Shown: positions 24,280 to 33,440 of the stretch, piece by piece | Numbering within the stretch: position 1 is the first letter of the stretch | How the letters are laid out: the number at the start of each line of letters is the position of its first letter | Translations under genes and position numbers: made by a program | Notes under the pieces: generated by a model | The model's database searches: none | Seen by the model: only the letters and a program-made list of their open reading frames with translations | What the model was told of the DNA's origin: nothing | Assembly (NCBI RefSeq): GCF_033100395.1 | Contig: NZ_JAWLVJ010000004.1 | Coordinates: forward strand, 164,245 to 228,244 | Length of the DNA stretch: 64,000 bases | Reading direction: 5' to 3' | From: Terasakiella sp033100395 | GTDB taxonomy: Bacteria > Pseudomonadota > Alphaproteobacteria > Rhodospirillales > Terasakiellaceae

Positions 24280-25203
24280 ATGGCCCAGATTACTGCTGCG
24301 CTCGTAAAGGAACTGCGCGACACATCCGGCGCAGGCATGATGGACTGCAAAAAAGCATTGAGCGAAACTGATGGCGACATCCAAGCTGCACAAGACTGGC
24401 TGCGTCAAAAAGGTTTGGCAAAAGCTGCTAAGAAATCAGACCGTATTGCTGCTGAAGGTCTTGTAGCAGTTGCTTCAAACGGCACAACTGCTGCTGTCAT
24501 CGAAGTTAACTCTGAAACTGACTTCGTTGCGAAAAACGACCAGTTCCAGGCTTTCGTTAAAAACGCTGCTTCTGTTGCCCTTGAAGTTGCTGACTTCGAC
24601 GCCCTGAAAGCCGCTACTTACCCAGGTGGTGAAAAGTCTTGCGAAGACACACTGACAGAGCTGGTTGGCACAATCGGTGAGAACATGAACCTGCGTCGTA
24701 TGGACAAACTGTCCGTATCCAATGGTGTTGTTGCTTCTTACATCCACAACGCTGCGGGTGAAGGCCTTGGTAAAATCGGTGTTCTGGTTGCTATGGAATC
24801 AGAAGGCGATGCAGACCAGCTGAACGCACTTGGCAAACAGATCGCTATGCACGTTGCTGCGACTAACCCACTGTCTCTGGACCGTGACTCTGTAAACCCA
24901 GAAGACGTTGAGCGTGAGCGCACTGTTCTGATCGAACAAGCTAAAGAAGCTGGCAAGCCTGAAGAAATCGCCATCAAGATGGTTGAAGGCCGTATGCGCA
25001 AGTTCTACGAAGAGAACTGCCTGCTGGAGCAAGCTTTCGTTATTGATCCTGACAACTCTGTTACTAAAGCCGTTGAAAATCTGGCTAAAGAACTGGGTTC
25101 TGACATCAAGGTTACTGGCTACGTTCGCGTTGAACTGGGTGCTGGTATCGAGAAAAAAGAAGAAGATTTTGCTGCAGAAGTTGCAGCAGCTGCAGGCGCA
25201 TAA
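24280..25203 (+). CDS. tsf: Elongation factor Ts
   Basis: This 307-residue guanine-nucleotide exchange factor recycles EF-Tu. The N-terminal UBA-like domain has the signature VKELRDTSGAGMMDCKKAL, and the core contains TDFVAKNDQFQ, the T-D-F-V element that displaces EF-Tu's Mg2+/GDP. The dimerisation region and C-terminal module (KLKE-like helices, then a Glu/Ala-rich tail) complete the family layout. GAGGA stands ahead of the ATG. It follows rpsB and ends at a strong terminator. Confidence 0.98.
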   Translation: MAQITAALVKELRDTSGAGMMDCKKALSETDGDIQAAQDWLRQKGLAKAAKKSDRIAAEGLVAVASNGTTAAVIEVNSETDFVAKNDQFQAFVKNAASVALEVADFDALKAATYPGGEKSCEDTLTELVGTIGENMNLRRMDKLSVSNGVVASYIHNAAGEGLGKIGVLVAMESEGDADQLNALGKQIAMHVAATNPLSLDRDSVNPEDVERERTVLIEQAKEAGKPEEIAIKMVEGRMRKFYEENCLLEQAFVIDPDNSVTKAVENLAKELGSDIKVTGYVRVELGAGIEKKEEDFAAEVAAAAGA

Positions 25204-25236
25204 GCCACAGTCTGATCTTACTTTTTTGTAAAAATG

Positions 25237-25278
25237 AACGGCGATGTCGGTTAAATCCGCATCGCCGTTTGTTTTTTT
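25237..25278 (+). terminator. Rho-independent terminator after tsf
   Basis: AACGGCGATG pairs with CATCGCCGTT (10 bp), with an additional CGG/CCG in the upper stem. The hairpin is followed by TGTTTTTTT. It lies 33 bases after the tsf stop and should close the rpsB-tsf unit, so pyrH presumably has its own promoter in the remaining 90 bases. Confidence 0.9.
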
Positions 25279-25368
25279 GGCATTCCGGGTGAAACAGCCG
25301 TTGATTAATCCAAGCGGGCAGGGTATTTCTAGCACTCCATAAAAACATGGTGAGAGCGGCCCATACTC

Positions 25369-26088
25369 ATGTCAGATACCCCTGTCTATAAGCGCGTCCT
25401 GTTGAAGCTTTCCGGTGAAGGCCTCATGGGGAAAAAGCAATTCGGTCTGGATACAGAATATGTCGACCAAATCGCAAGCGAAGTTAAAAAAGTCCACGAT
25501 CTTGGCGGACAAGTTTGCCTGGTGATTGGTGGCGGTAATATTTTCCGTGGTATCTCAGATGCAGCAGCCGGAATTGATCGCACAAGTGCCGATCACATGG
25601 GCATGCTGGCAACAGTCATGAACGCACTTGCCATGCAAAGTGCACTGGAACGTCAAGGCGTTCAAACCCGCGTTCAATCTGCAATCCCGATGCAAAGCGT
25701 ATGCGAACCATACATTCGCCGCCGTGCCATCCGTCATATGGAAAAAGGTCGCATCGTGATCTTTGCTGCTGGTACAGGTAACCCATTCTTCACAACCGAC
25801 ACAGCCGCCGCCCTGCGCGCGGTTGAAATGAGCTGTGATGCCATCCTGAAAGGGACACAGGTTGACGGCGTTTATTCCGCTGATCCGAAGAAAGATCCGG
25901 ATGCAAAACGTTATGATACGCTGACCTATAAAGAAGTTCTCACCAACGATTTGAAAGTCATGGACGCCGCAGCCATTACACTGGCGCGCGAAAATGATCT
26001 GCCGATCGTTGTATTTTCCATGCATAAACCCGATTCATTTGCCAATGTCATTTCAGGGCAGGGGCTTTATACGGTAATTAAAGATTAA
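25369..26088 (+). CDS. pyrH: Uridylate kinase
   Basis: This 239-residue bacterial-type UMP kinase of the amino-acid-kinase fold converts UMP to UDP. It shows KRVLLKLSGEGLMG at the N-terminus, VIGGGNIFRG, the UMP-binding DHMGMLATVMNALA, GTGNPFFTTDTAA, and KGTQVDGVYSADPKKDP. The length is standard. It leads the pyrH-frr-uppS-cdsA-dxr run, supplying UDP for UDP-sugar and lipid A precursors made by the genes downstream. Confidence 0.98.
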   Translation: MSDTPVYKRVLLKLSGEGLMGKKQFGLDTEYVDQIASEVKKVHDLGGQVCLVIGGGNIFRGISDAAAGIDRTSADHMGMLATVMNALAMQSALERQGVQTRVQSAIPMQSVCEPYIRRRAIRHMEKGRIVIFAAGTGNPFFTTDTAAALRAVEMSCDAILKGTQVDGVYSADPKKDPDAKRYDTLTYKEVLTNDLKVMDAAAITLARENDLPIVVFSMHKPDSFANVISGQGLYTVIKD

Positions 26089-26103
26089 TAGAGGGGAAGA
26101 CAC

Positions 26104-26673
26104 GTGTCTGACGTTAATTTCAATGCCATTAAAAAAGACCTCCACAGCAAAATGGATAAAGCTGTAGACGTTCTTCACAACGACTTCGCTGGCCTGCGTA
26201 CAGGTCGTGCATCCACAAGCCTGCTCGACCCGGTTATGGTTGACGTCTACGGTGCAAAAATGCCGATTAACCAGGTTGGTACCGTTGGTGTGCCTGAACC
26301 CCGTATGCTGTCTGTTCAGGTTTGGGACAAAAGCAACGTCAAAATGGTTGAAAAAGCCATTCGCGACTCTGGTCTGGGGCTGAACCCGCAGGCTGACGGC
26401 ACCTTGGTTCGTATTCCAATTCCACCACTGAACGAAGAACGTCGTAAAGAGCTGGTAAAAATCGCCAGCAAATATGCCGAAGACACACGTATTGCCATCC
26501 GCAACGTTCGTCGTCACGGCAATGACGAGTTGAAAAAACTGGAAAAAGACGGTTCTATCACTGAAGATCAGCACCGTGATTACGCCAAAGAGATTCAGGA
26601 CGAAACCGATGCGGCCATCAAAAAAGTTGATGAGACTTTGGCCCATAAAGAAGAAGAAATTATGCAAGTCTAA
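26104..26673 (+). CDS. frr: Ribosome recycling factor
   Basis: This 189-residue factor splits post-termination 70S ribosomes with EF-G. The family pattern is clear: helix 1 with MDKAVDVLHNDFAGLRTGRAS, the small beta domain (PINQVGTVGVPEPRMLSVQVWD), and the long C-terminal helices with RRKELVKIASKYAED and RNVRRHGNDELKKLEKDG. It starts at GTG 26104 behind GAGGGGAAG. The 15-base gap to pyrH suggests co-transcription, and uppS starts five bases after the stop. Confidence 0.98.
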   Translation: MSDVNFNAIKKDLHSKMDKAVDVLHNDFAGLRTGRASTSLLDPVMVDVYGAKMPINQVGTVGVPEPRMLSVQVWDKSNVKMVEKAIRDSGLGLNPQADGTLVRIPIPPLNEERRKELVKIASKYAEDTRIAIRNVRRHGNDELKKLEKDGSITEDQHRDYAKEIQDETDAAIKKVDETLAHKEEEIMQV

Positions 26674-26678
26674 CTCGC

Positions 26679-27413
26679 ATGAACCAGGTTTCAACAAACG
26701 ATCAATCCCCGATATCGCCGCTGCATGTTGCCATCATTATGGATGGCAACGGCCGCTGGGCGAAAAAACGCTTTTTACCGCGCACAGCTGGTCATAAAAA
26801 AGGCGCTGATGCCGTGCGCCGTACGATTGAAGCGGCGGTGGAGCTTGGCGTTACACATTTGACTCTCTTCGGATTTTCCTCTGAAAACTGGAAACGCCCG
26901 CAAGCAGAAGTCAATGACTTGATGGGATTGCTTCGCTTTTATCTGAAAAATGAAGTCAAACGTCTTCATCAGGAAAGTGTCCGCATTCGCTTTATCGGTG
27001 ATCGTGACAAATTATCCGACGACATCGTTGCGGATATCATTGCCTGTGAAAAGCTGACAGCTGACAACACCAAACTTCACCTGACCATTGCGCTGAGCTA
27101 CGGTGGCCGCGCAGAGATCGTTGAAGCAACGCGAAAAATTGCCAAGAAAATCAAAGAAGGCTCTATCGATCCGGCTGAAATCAATGAAGATTTGATGACC
27201 AAATCGCTCTTCACCGATGGTTTGCCTGATCCAGATCTTTTGATCCGTACCAGTGGCGAACAACGCGTCAGTAATTTCCTTCTGTGGCAATTGGCTTATA
27301 CAGAATTCGTCTTCATGGATGTCCTGTGGCCGGATTTCGGCAAAGAACATCTGACACAAGCCCTGCAGGAACTTTCCAACCGCGACAGAAGATATGGAAT
27401 GATCAGTGTCTAG
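26679..27413 (+). CDS. uppS: Isoprenyl transferase (undecaprenyl diphosphate synthase)
   Basis: This 244-residue cis-prenyltransferase builds the C55 lipid carrier for peptidoglycan and O-antigen. The catalytic P-loop with aspartate, IIMDGNGRWAKKR, is at about residues 19-31. LFGFSSENWKRP and the C-terminal substrate-binding RTSGEQRVSNFLLWQLAYTE are intact. It lies between frr and cdsA in the standard order, and its 3' end overlaps cdsA by eight bases. Confidence 0.97.
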   Translation: MNQVSTNDQSPISPLHVAIIMDGNGRWAKKRFLPRTAGHKKGADAVRRTIEAAVELGVTHLTLFGFSSENWKRPQAEVNDLMGLLRFYLKNEVKRLHQESVRIRFIGDRDKLSDDIVADIIACEKLTADNTKLHLTIALSYGGRAEIVEATRKIAKKIKEGSIDPAEINEDLMTKSLFTDGLPDPDLLIRTSGEQRVSNFLLWQLAYTEFVFMDVLWPDFGKEHLTQALQELSNRDRRYGMISV

Positions 27414-28218
27414 TTCAAAAACTAACGGGCTGGTGCTCCGTTTCATTTCAGCGCTTATTATCGCAGGTCCGGCAATTGCCGCCATCTACTATGGCGCGCC
27501 TTATTACAACATCATGATCTCTTTACTGGGTGTTTTGATGGCTTGGGAATGGTCAAAGCTCTGCCTTGGCGACTTCAAGTTACCCGGCATTCTTTTGGCT
27601 GCCTTTGCAGGTTTTATTCCCGCACTACAATTCTTTGATCTCGCCCTGCTTGAAGCCTTACTGATTGCACCTGTTATTTTCGCTCTACTTTTTGCTCTTT
27701 CCCTTAGTTCAAAAGGAAGACTCTGGTTTGCAATCGGTGCCATTTACCTGGCCATCCCGATCTGTGCCTTTATTTTCCTTCGATCTGCCGAAGAGATCGG
27801 CGTCGGTGTTGTCTTCTGGATCGCCTTTATGGTGGCAGCCACAGACACAGGCGGATATGCCTTTGGCCTGACAATTGGTGGCCCAAAGCTCGCCCCGCGT
27901 ATCAGCCCCAAGAAAACATGGGCCGGATTGCTTGGCGGGATGCTTGGCGCGTTTGTTACAGGGTTTATTTTTTCGCAGATTTTCGACTGGTCAAGCCCCT
28001 GGGCGGTTTCGATCCTCAGCGCTGGGTTGGCTGTGATCGCACAGATGGGTGATCTCTTTGAATCTCACGTCAAACGCCGCTTTGATGTAAAAGATTCCAG
28101 CCAGATTATCCCTGGTCACGGTGGCGTTCTTGACCGTTTAGATGGTATGCTGGCCGCAGCCGCTGCGATGGCAGGGCTAATTCTGGTGACAGATGGACAA
28201 ATCCTGACATGGTTCTAA
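27406..28218 (+). CDS. cdsA: Phosphatidate cytidylyltransferase
   Basis: This 270-residue membrane enzyme makes CDP-diacylglycerol for phospholipid synthesis. It has about seven hydrophobic helices and the complete CTP-transferase signature SHVKRRFDVKDSSQIIPGHG followed by GVLDRLDG with the catalytic aspartates. The start is GTG at 27406 within the end of uppS (eight-base overlap), and the last ten bases overlap the dxr start, showing a tightly coupled operon. Confidence 0.96.
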   Translation: MSSSKTNGLVLRFISALIIAGPAIAAIYYGAPYYNIMISLLGVLMAWEWSKLCLGDFKLPGILLAAFAGFIPALQFFDLALLEALLIAPVIFALLFALSLSSKGRLWFAIGAIYLAIPICAFIFLRSAEEIGVGVVFWIAFMVAATDTGGYAFGLTIGGPKLAPRISPKKTWAGLLGGMLGAFVTGFIFSQIFDWSSPWAVSILSAGLAVIAQMGDLFESHVKRRFDVKDSSQIIPGHGGVLDRLDGMLAAAAAMAGLILVTDGQILTWF

Positions 28219-29402
28219 GTGCGCAGCCCATAACTGAGACACAACCAAAATCTATTAGTATTCTGGGCTCCACAGGGTCTATCGGTACCAGTACAGTTGA
28301 CCTGCTGCTGAGAGAACCCGAAAAGTTCAATGTCACCGCCTTAAGTGGCAATTCCAATGTCGAATTGCTAGCTGAACAAGCCAAGAAACTTAACGCGCAA
28401 TTTGCCTGTGTCGCAAATCCAGACAATTATGCTGCCTTGAAAGAGGCGCTCGCGGGAACAAACATTGAGGTCGGGGCAGGGGAACAGGCTGTCCTTCAGG
28501 CTGCGCAAATGGATGCAGACTGGGTCATGGCATCTATCGTCGGATCTGCAGGCCTTGCCCCCACACTGGAAGCCGTTAAACGCGGTGCGACCGTTGGGTT
28601 GGCCAACAAAGAAAGCCTGGTTTGCGCTGGCGAATTGATGATGGACTATGTCAGTCATCATGGCGCAACACTATTGCCCGTAGATTCAGAACATAACGCC
28701 ATTTTTCAGGTTCTGGATTTTGATCGCCCCGAAGGCATCGACAAAATCACCCTGACTGCTTCCGGCGGTCCGTTTCGGACCTTTTCTCTGGATGAGATGC
28801 AGAATGTAACGCCGAAACAGGCCGTTGCTCATCCGAACTGGAGCATGGGGGCGAAAATCTCCATCGATTCAGCCAGTATGATGAATAAGGGCTTGGAACT
28901 GATTGAGGCCTATCACCTCTTTCCCGTAGGCGAAGATCAAATCGACGTTTTGGTGCATCCGCAATCGGTCATTCATTCCATGGTTTCTTATATTGACGGA
29001 TCTGTTCTTGCGCAACTGGGGTCTCCTGATATGCGCACACCGATCGCCTATGCACTGGCCTGGCCGGAACGTATGGCCGCACCGTCTCCAAAACTTGATT
29101 TAGCAAAAATTGCACAGCTGAACTTTGAAGCACCAGACCTTCAGCGTTTCCCGGCCCTGCGACTGGCACGTGAAGCCCTGCAACTTGGGAAATCAGCGCC
29201 GTGTGTTCTGAATGCTGCAAACGAAATCGCGGTAAGCGCTTTTCTGAATGAACGAATTGGTTTCCTTCATATCCCGGCAATTGTTGAAGAGGTTCTGTCG
29301 CTTTACCAGCATGAAAATATGAATTCGATTGATGACGTCATCGAAACAGACAAAAAAGCGCGTCAATTGACACTTCAATCCATTGAAAAAAAATTCCAAT
29401 AG
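28209..29402 (+). CDS. dxr: 1-deoxy-D-xylulose 5-phosphate reductoisomerase
   Basis: This 397-residue enzyme carries out the NADPH-dependent second step of the MEP isoprenoid pathway. The nucleotide-binding loop LGSTGSIGTST is near residue 20. NKESLVCAGELMM, PVDSEHNAIFQ with the metal ligands, TASGGPFRT, and HPNWSMGAKISIDSASMMNKGLE are all present. The length is typical. It supplies the precursors that UppS extends. It overlaps cdsA by ten bases. Confidence 0.97.
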   Translation: MVLSAQPITETQPKSISILGSTGSIGTSTVDLLLREPEKFNVTALSGNSNVELLAEQAKKLNAQFACVANPDNYAALKEALAGTNIEVGAGEQAVLQAAQMDADWVMASIVGSAGLAPTLEAVKRGATVGLANKESLVCAGELMMDYVSHHGATLLPVDSEHNAIFQVLDFDRPEGIDKITLTASGGPFRTFSLDEMQNVTPKQAVAHPNWSMGAKISIDSASMMNKGLELIEAYHLFPVGEDQIDVLVHPQSVIHSMVSYIDGSVLAQLGSPDMRTPIAYALAWPERMAAPSPKLDLAKIAQLNFEAPDLQRFPALRLAREALQLGKSAPCVLNAANEIAVSAFLNERIGFLHIPAIVEEVLSLYQHENMNSIDDVIETDKKARQLTLQSIEKKFQ

Positions 29403-29443
29403 CCTTACCTTACGCACACCTCAAACTCTATCGGTTTTAATTT

Positions 29444-30571
29444 ATGTACGATCTGCTTTTCGCAAACCCTATTGTTGCTTTTATCTTTGCACTTAGTGTT
29501 TTGGTTTTCTTCCACGAACTTGGCCATTATTGGGTGGCCCGTCGCAATGGCGTAAAAGTAGAAGTTTTCTCCATCGGCTTTGGCCCGGAACTGTTCGGCT
29601 GGAACGACAAGGCTGAAACGCGCTGGAAAGTGTGCCTAATGCCATTTGGTGGCTATGTTAAAATGTTTGGGGATGCGGATGCTGCAAGCGCTGGTGTAGA
29701 CGAAGGCGAACGCCCGTTTACCGAAGGAGAAAAAGCTGTTTCTTTCTATTATAAATCCTTGCCTGCACGCGCAGCCATCGTGGCAGCCGGCCCAGTTGCA
29801 AACTTCATTCTGGCAGCCGTCTTGTTCGCCATCCTCTATATGGCGGTCGGCGTCCCTGAAAAATTCCATGCAGGTATCGGCGAAGTGGTTGCCGAAAGTG
29901 CCGCTGACCAAGCAGGCCTCATCAAAGGAGACCGCGTTTTAAGTCTGAACGGCCAGACAACCGATACGTTTGACGACCTGCGCACCATTGTTATGGCAAG
30001 CCCGGATAAAGAACTGGCAGCTATTGTTTTGCGTGAAGGTTCTGAAATAGCTCTGACGATTACGCCAAAAGCCAAGGTAGATGGTGATAAAACCATCGGC
30101 TTACTTGGTGTACGCCCTGACCCTGATCAGGCAGAATACAAAAAATACAATCCAGCTGTCGCCATGTGGAAAGGGGTCGAGAGAACCTATGACCTTTCCG
30201 CACAAATCCTTTCCCACTTAGGTAAGTTGATTACAGGCAACGGCAGTGTTCAGGACCTTGGGGGCCCTCTTCGTATCGCACAGGTATCAGGGGATGCAGC
30301 GAAATCAGGCTTTGATACGCTTATTTCTTTGATGGCGGTACTTTCTGTTAACCTTGGTCTGATAAACTTGTTTCCAATTCCGATGCTGGATGGTGGACAT
30401 CTGGTATTCTATGCGGCAGAAGCCATTCGCGGTAAGCCTTTAAGTGAAAAGGTGCAAGAATATGGTTTCCGAGTTGGCCTAACTCTGGTATTGGGTTTAA
30501 TGGTCTTTGCAACATGGAATGACCTTGTCCAGTTGAAGGTATTCGATTTTGTTATTCAGCTCTTCACCTGA
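29444..30571 (+). CDS. rseP: RIP metalloprotease RseP (site-2 protease)
   Basis: This 375-residue intramembrane zinc protease cleaves anti-sigma factors and remnant signal peptides. HELGH with its zinc histidines lies in the first membrane helix (about residues 22-26), a single PDZ domain spans about 125-200, and the third metal ligand is in PIPMLDGGHLVFY near residue 308. One PDZ domain rather than the two of E. coli RseP is common in alphaproteobacteria. The ribosome site is poor. It is followed 27 bases later by bamA, as usual. Confidence 0.96.
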   Translation: MYDLLFANPIVAFIFALSVLVFFHELGHYWVARRNGVKVEVFSIGFGPELFGWNDKAETRWKVCLMPFGGYVKMFGDADAASAGVDEGERPFTEGEKAVSFYYKSLPARAAIVAAGPVANFILAAVLFAILYMAVGVPEKFHAGIGEVVAESAADQAGLIKGDRVLSLNGQTTDTFDDLRTIVMASPDKELAAIVLREGSEIALTITPKAKVDGDKTIGLLGVRPDPDQAEYKKYNPAVAMWKGVERTYDLSAQILSHLGKLITGNGSVQDLGGPLRIAQVSGDAAKSGFDTLISLMAVLSVNLGLINLFPIPMLDGGHLVFYAAEAIRGKPLSEKVQEYGFRVGLTLVLGLMVFATWNDLVQLKVFDFVIQLFT

Positions 30572-30598
30572 GCATAAAACCAATTACGGGGGACTAGG

Positions 30599-32878
30599 GT
30601 GAAACATCGTCAGCGCATAGCATCATTTGGGGCAGCCATTGCTCTTGGTGTCGCAACAACAATGACAAGCACAGCTGCTTTAAGCGCCGGGCTTATTGAA
30701 CAAATCACCATTGTCGGTTCACAACGTGTTGAACCGGACACCATCCGCACCTACCTGACAGTGCAGGAAGGCGATGAATTTAGTTCCCGCCAGATAAACC
30801 GTTCCCTGAAAAAACTGTTTGCCACGGGCTTGTTCGCTGATGTGACCTTCAAACAGGAAGGCAGCAATCTTGTTCTCAACGTCGTTGAAAACCCAGTTAT
30901 CAACCGTATCGCTTTTGAAGGTAACAGAAAACTTGATGACGAAACGCTTGAATCAGAAGTAACGCTGCGTCCCCGTGTTATTTATACACGGACCCGTGTT
31001 CAGCAGGATGTGGAACGTCTGTTAACGCTGTATCGCAGAAGTGGCCGTTTTGCAGCAACGATTGAACCTAAAGTTATCCAACTAGACCAAAACCGTGTTG
31101 ATCTTGCCTTTGAAATTAAAGAGGGCGAGCAAACGGGTGTTGAAAAAATCCGTTTTGTTGGCAACAAAGAATATAGCGACGGAAAATTAAGTGAGGTTGT
31201 TAGAACACGCGAAACGCGCTGGTACAATATCTTTACTGCTGATGACAACTATGACCCGGATCGTCTGAATTACGATAAAGAACTTCTGCGTCGTTTCTAT
31301 CTGGCACGTGGCTATGCAGATTTCAAAGTTACATCTGCAGTCGCTGAATTAAGCCCATCGCGTGAAGAATTCTTCATCACCTATACAATTGATGAAGGCC
31401 CACGCTACGAAATTCGCGACATTGTTCTGAATAACTCCCTCAATGGCTTGAACGAAGAAGGGATTAAAGATGTTGTTACCCTTGAACAGGGGGATTGGTA
31501 TAACGCGGATGAAGTAGACACATCTGTTGAAGATCTGGTCGATACAATCGGTTACCAGGGCTTTCCATTCGTCAAAGTTTCACCTGATGTAGTACGTGAT
31601 ACTGAAGAACTCAAAATTGACCTGACCTTCAATATCGAAGAAGGTCCGCGTGTCTTCGTGGAGCGTATTAACATTCACGGAAACTTCAGAACGTTGGACG
31701 AAGTTGTTCGACGTGAATTTCAGCTTGTTGAAGGGGATGCGCTTAACACAGCAAAACTGAAACGCAGCCGTAAACGTATCAATAATCTGAACTTTTTTGA
31801 AAAAGTTGATTTCAAGCAGTCCCCTGGCAATGCACCTGACCAGACCGTTATTGACGTCACTGTGGAAGAAAAATCGACAGGTTCACTTTCTGTCGGTGCT
31901 GGTTACTCCACCAACTCTGGTGCAATTGGTGAATTCAGCATTTCTGAAGCAAACCTTTTAGGTAAAGGACAAAACCTGGGCTTCAAAGCAAGTGTTGCAT
32001 CTGAAAAAACCAAATTTGATATCAGTTTCACAGAGCCTTACTTCCTGGATCGGGAATTGGCTGCAGGTTTCGACTTGTACAAAATCACAGAAGACCTTCA
32101 AGACACAAGTTCTTACGATATTGATCGCTTAGGCCTTGTGCTTCGAGCAAGTTATCCTTTCTCTGATTATATGACACAGTCCTGGAGCTACAGACTGGAC
32201 CAGACGGACATTCAAAATGTGCAGTCCGATGCCTCAAACTTGATTAAAGCCCAAGAAGGTGAAGAAATCACATCTGCGATCACTCATGGCCTGACTTATG
32301 ACAAACGTGACAGCCGCATCTTCCCAACCGAAGGATATAAACTGGGTGTCTCTAATACGGTTGCGGGTCTTGCTGGGACCGTTGCCTACCTGCAAAACCA
32401 GGTGAACGGTTCCTATTATTATCCACTTGAAGATCAATGGATTTTGAGTGCACGGGGTCGTTTAGGCCATATTGTTGGGCTTGGAGAAGACGTCAAACTT
32501 CAAAACCGTTACTTCTTGGGCGGAGACTCATTACGTGGTTTTGAAACAAGTGGTGTAGGACCACGCGACAGTTCCTCATCTGACGCTCTTGGTGGCGAAT
32601 ATGTCATGAATGCCACGTTTGACCTTCGCTTCCCACTTGGGTTACCAAATGAATATCAAATTTCAGGAGTTGTATTCTCTGACGTCGGTACTGTAACCGA
32701 AGTAAATCCAAGTGACTCAAACGTGCAGGATGCCAGTTCGATCAGAAGCTCACTCGGATTTGGTATTTCCTGGGTATCCCCAATGGGACCAATTGGTATT
32801 GACTGGGCATTCCCGATCACCAAAGAAGATTACGACAAAACCGAATCATTCCGCTTTACTTTAGGTACAAGTTTCTAG
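30599..32878 (+). CDS. bamA: Outer membrane protein assembly factor BamA
   Basis: This 759-residue Omp85-family core of the BAM complex inserts beta-barrel proteins. There is a signal peptide (residues 1-30, cleavage near TAALSAG), five POTRA repeats (about 32-430) and a C-terminal 16-stranded barrel. The barrel includes RGFETSGVGPRD, the conserved VRGF/Y-like loop-6 motif (read here as LRGFETSG), and ends in a terminal Phe (TLGTSF). The start is GTG at 30599 behind GGGGGAC. It precedes the Skp chaperone gene in the canonical order. Confidence 0.97.
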   Translation: MKHRQRIASFGAAIALGVATTMTSTAALSAGLIEQITIVGSQRVEPDTIRTYLTVQEGDEFSSRQINRSLKKLFATGLFADVTFKQEGSNLVLNVVENPVINRIAFEGNRKLDDETLESEVTLRPRVIYTRTRVQQDVERLLTLYRRSGRFAATIEPKVIQLDQNRVDLAFEIKEGEQTGVEKIRFVGNKEYSDGKLSEVVRTRETRWYNIFTADDNYDPDRLNYDKELLRRFYLARGYADFKVTSAVAELSPSREEFFITYTIDEGPRYEIRDIVLNNSLNGLNEEGIKDVVTLEQGDWYNADEVDTSVEDLVDTIGYQGFPFVKVSPDVVRDTEELKIDLTFNIEEGPRVFVERINIHGNFRTLDEVVRREFQLVEGDALNTAKLKRSRKRINNLNFFEKVDFKQSPGNAPDQTVIDVTVEEKSTGSLSVGAGYSTNSGAIGEFSISEANLLGKGQNLGFKASVASEKTKFDISFTEPYFLDRELAAGFDLYKITEDLQDTSSYDIDRLGLVLRASYPFSDYMTQSWSYRLDQTDIQNVQSDASNLIKAQEGEEITSAITHGLTYDKRDSRIFPTEGYKLGVSNTVAGLAGTVAYLQNQVNGSYYYPLEDQWILSARGRLGHIVGLGEDVKLQNRYFLGGDSLRGFETSGVGPRDSSSSDALGGEYVMNATFDLRFPLGLPNEYQISGVVFSDVGTVTEVNPSDSNVQDASSIRSSLGFGISWVSPMGPIGIDWAFPITKEDYDKTESFRFTLGTSF

Positions 32879-32886
32879 GACCCACT

Positions 32887-33435
32887 ATGCGCATATCACG
32901 TATTCTGCCCGTTGTTGGCATTGTATTTTCAATTTTCTGCTTCACAACTGGATCAGCTTACTCACAAGACGTTCCTCTTAAAGTGGCGGTTGTGAACTTC
33001 CAAAAAGTAATGGCAGTTGCGGCTGCCCCCAAAGGTATCCGTGAGCAAGTAAAAACTATTCGCGACAAATATCGTGAAGAAGTACAAAAAGAAGATGCTG
33101 CCCTTCAAACAGCACAACAGGCGCTTGCTCAAAAACAAGCCATCCTGAGCCCAGATGCATTCAAAGAAGAACGTCGCAAATTCGACCAGCAGCTTCGCGA
33201 TGTACAAAAAAGAGTTCAACAGAAAAAATTGAACCTGCAAAAAGCACAAAATGAAGCACTTGAAAAAGTGAACAGTGCTTTACGTGACGTTATTCTCGCC
33301 TATTCAGCCGAGCAGGGCTATACGCTTGTTCTACGTCGCGTGAACACGGTCGTGGTTGCTGACAAATATGACATTTCAGACGCGATTATCAAACGTTTGA
33401 ATGAAAAAGTCCCAAGTGTAAAAGTATTTAAGTAA
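32887..33435 (+). CDS. skp: OmpH/Skp-family periplasmic chaperone
   Basis: This 182-residue exported protein has a signal peptide of about 28 residues (ending GSAYSQD). Next come a short strand VAVVNFQKVM and then long, highly charged, coiled-coil-like helices rich in Lys, Gln and Glu (about 55-135), which form the tentacles of the Skp trimer. It holds unfolded outer-membrane proteins for BamA, encoded directly upstream. The gene ends five bases before lpxD. Sequence conservation in this family is low, so the call rests on architecture and context. Confidence 0.92.
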   Translation: MRISRILPVVGIVFSIFCFTTGSAYSQDVPLKVAVVNFQKVMAVAAAPKGIREQVKTIRDKYREEVQKEDAALQTAQQALAQKQAILSPDAFKEERRKFDQQLRDVQKRVQQKKLNLQKAQNEALEKVNSALRDVILAYSAEQGYTLVLRRVNTVVVADKYDISDAIIKRLNEKVPSVKVFK

Positions 33436-33440
33436 GTTAA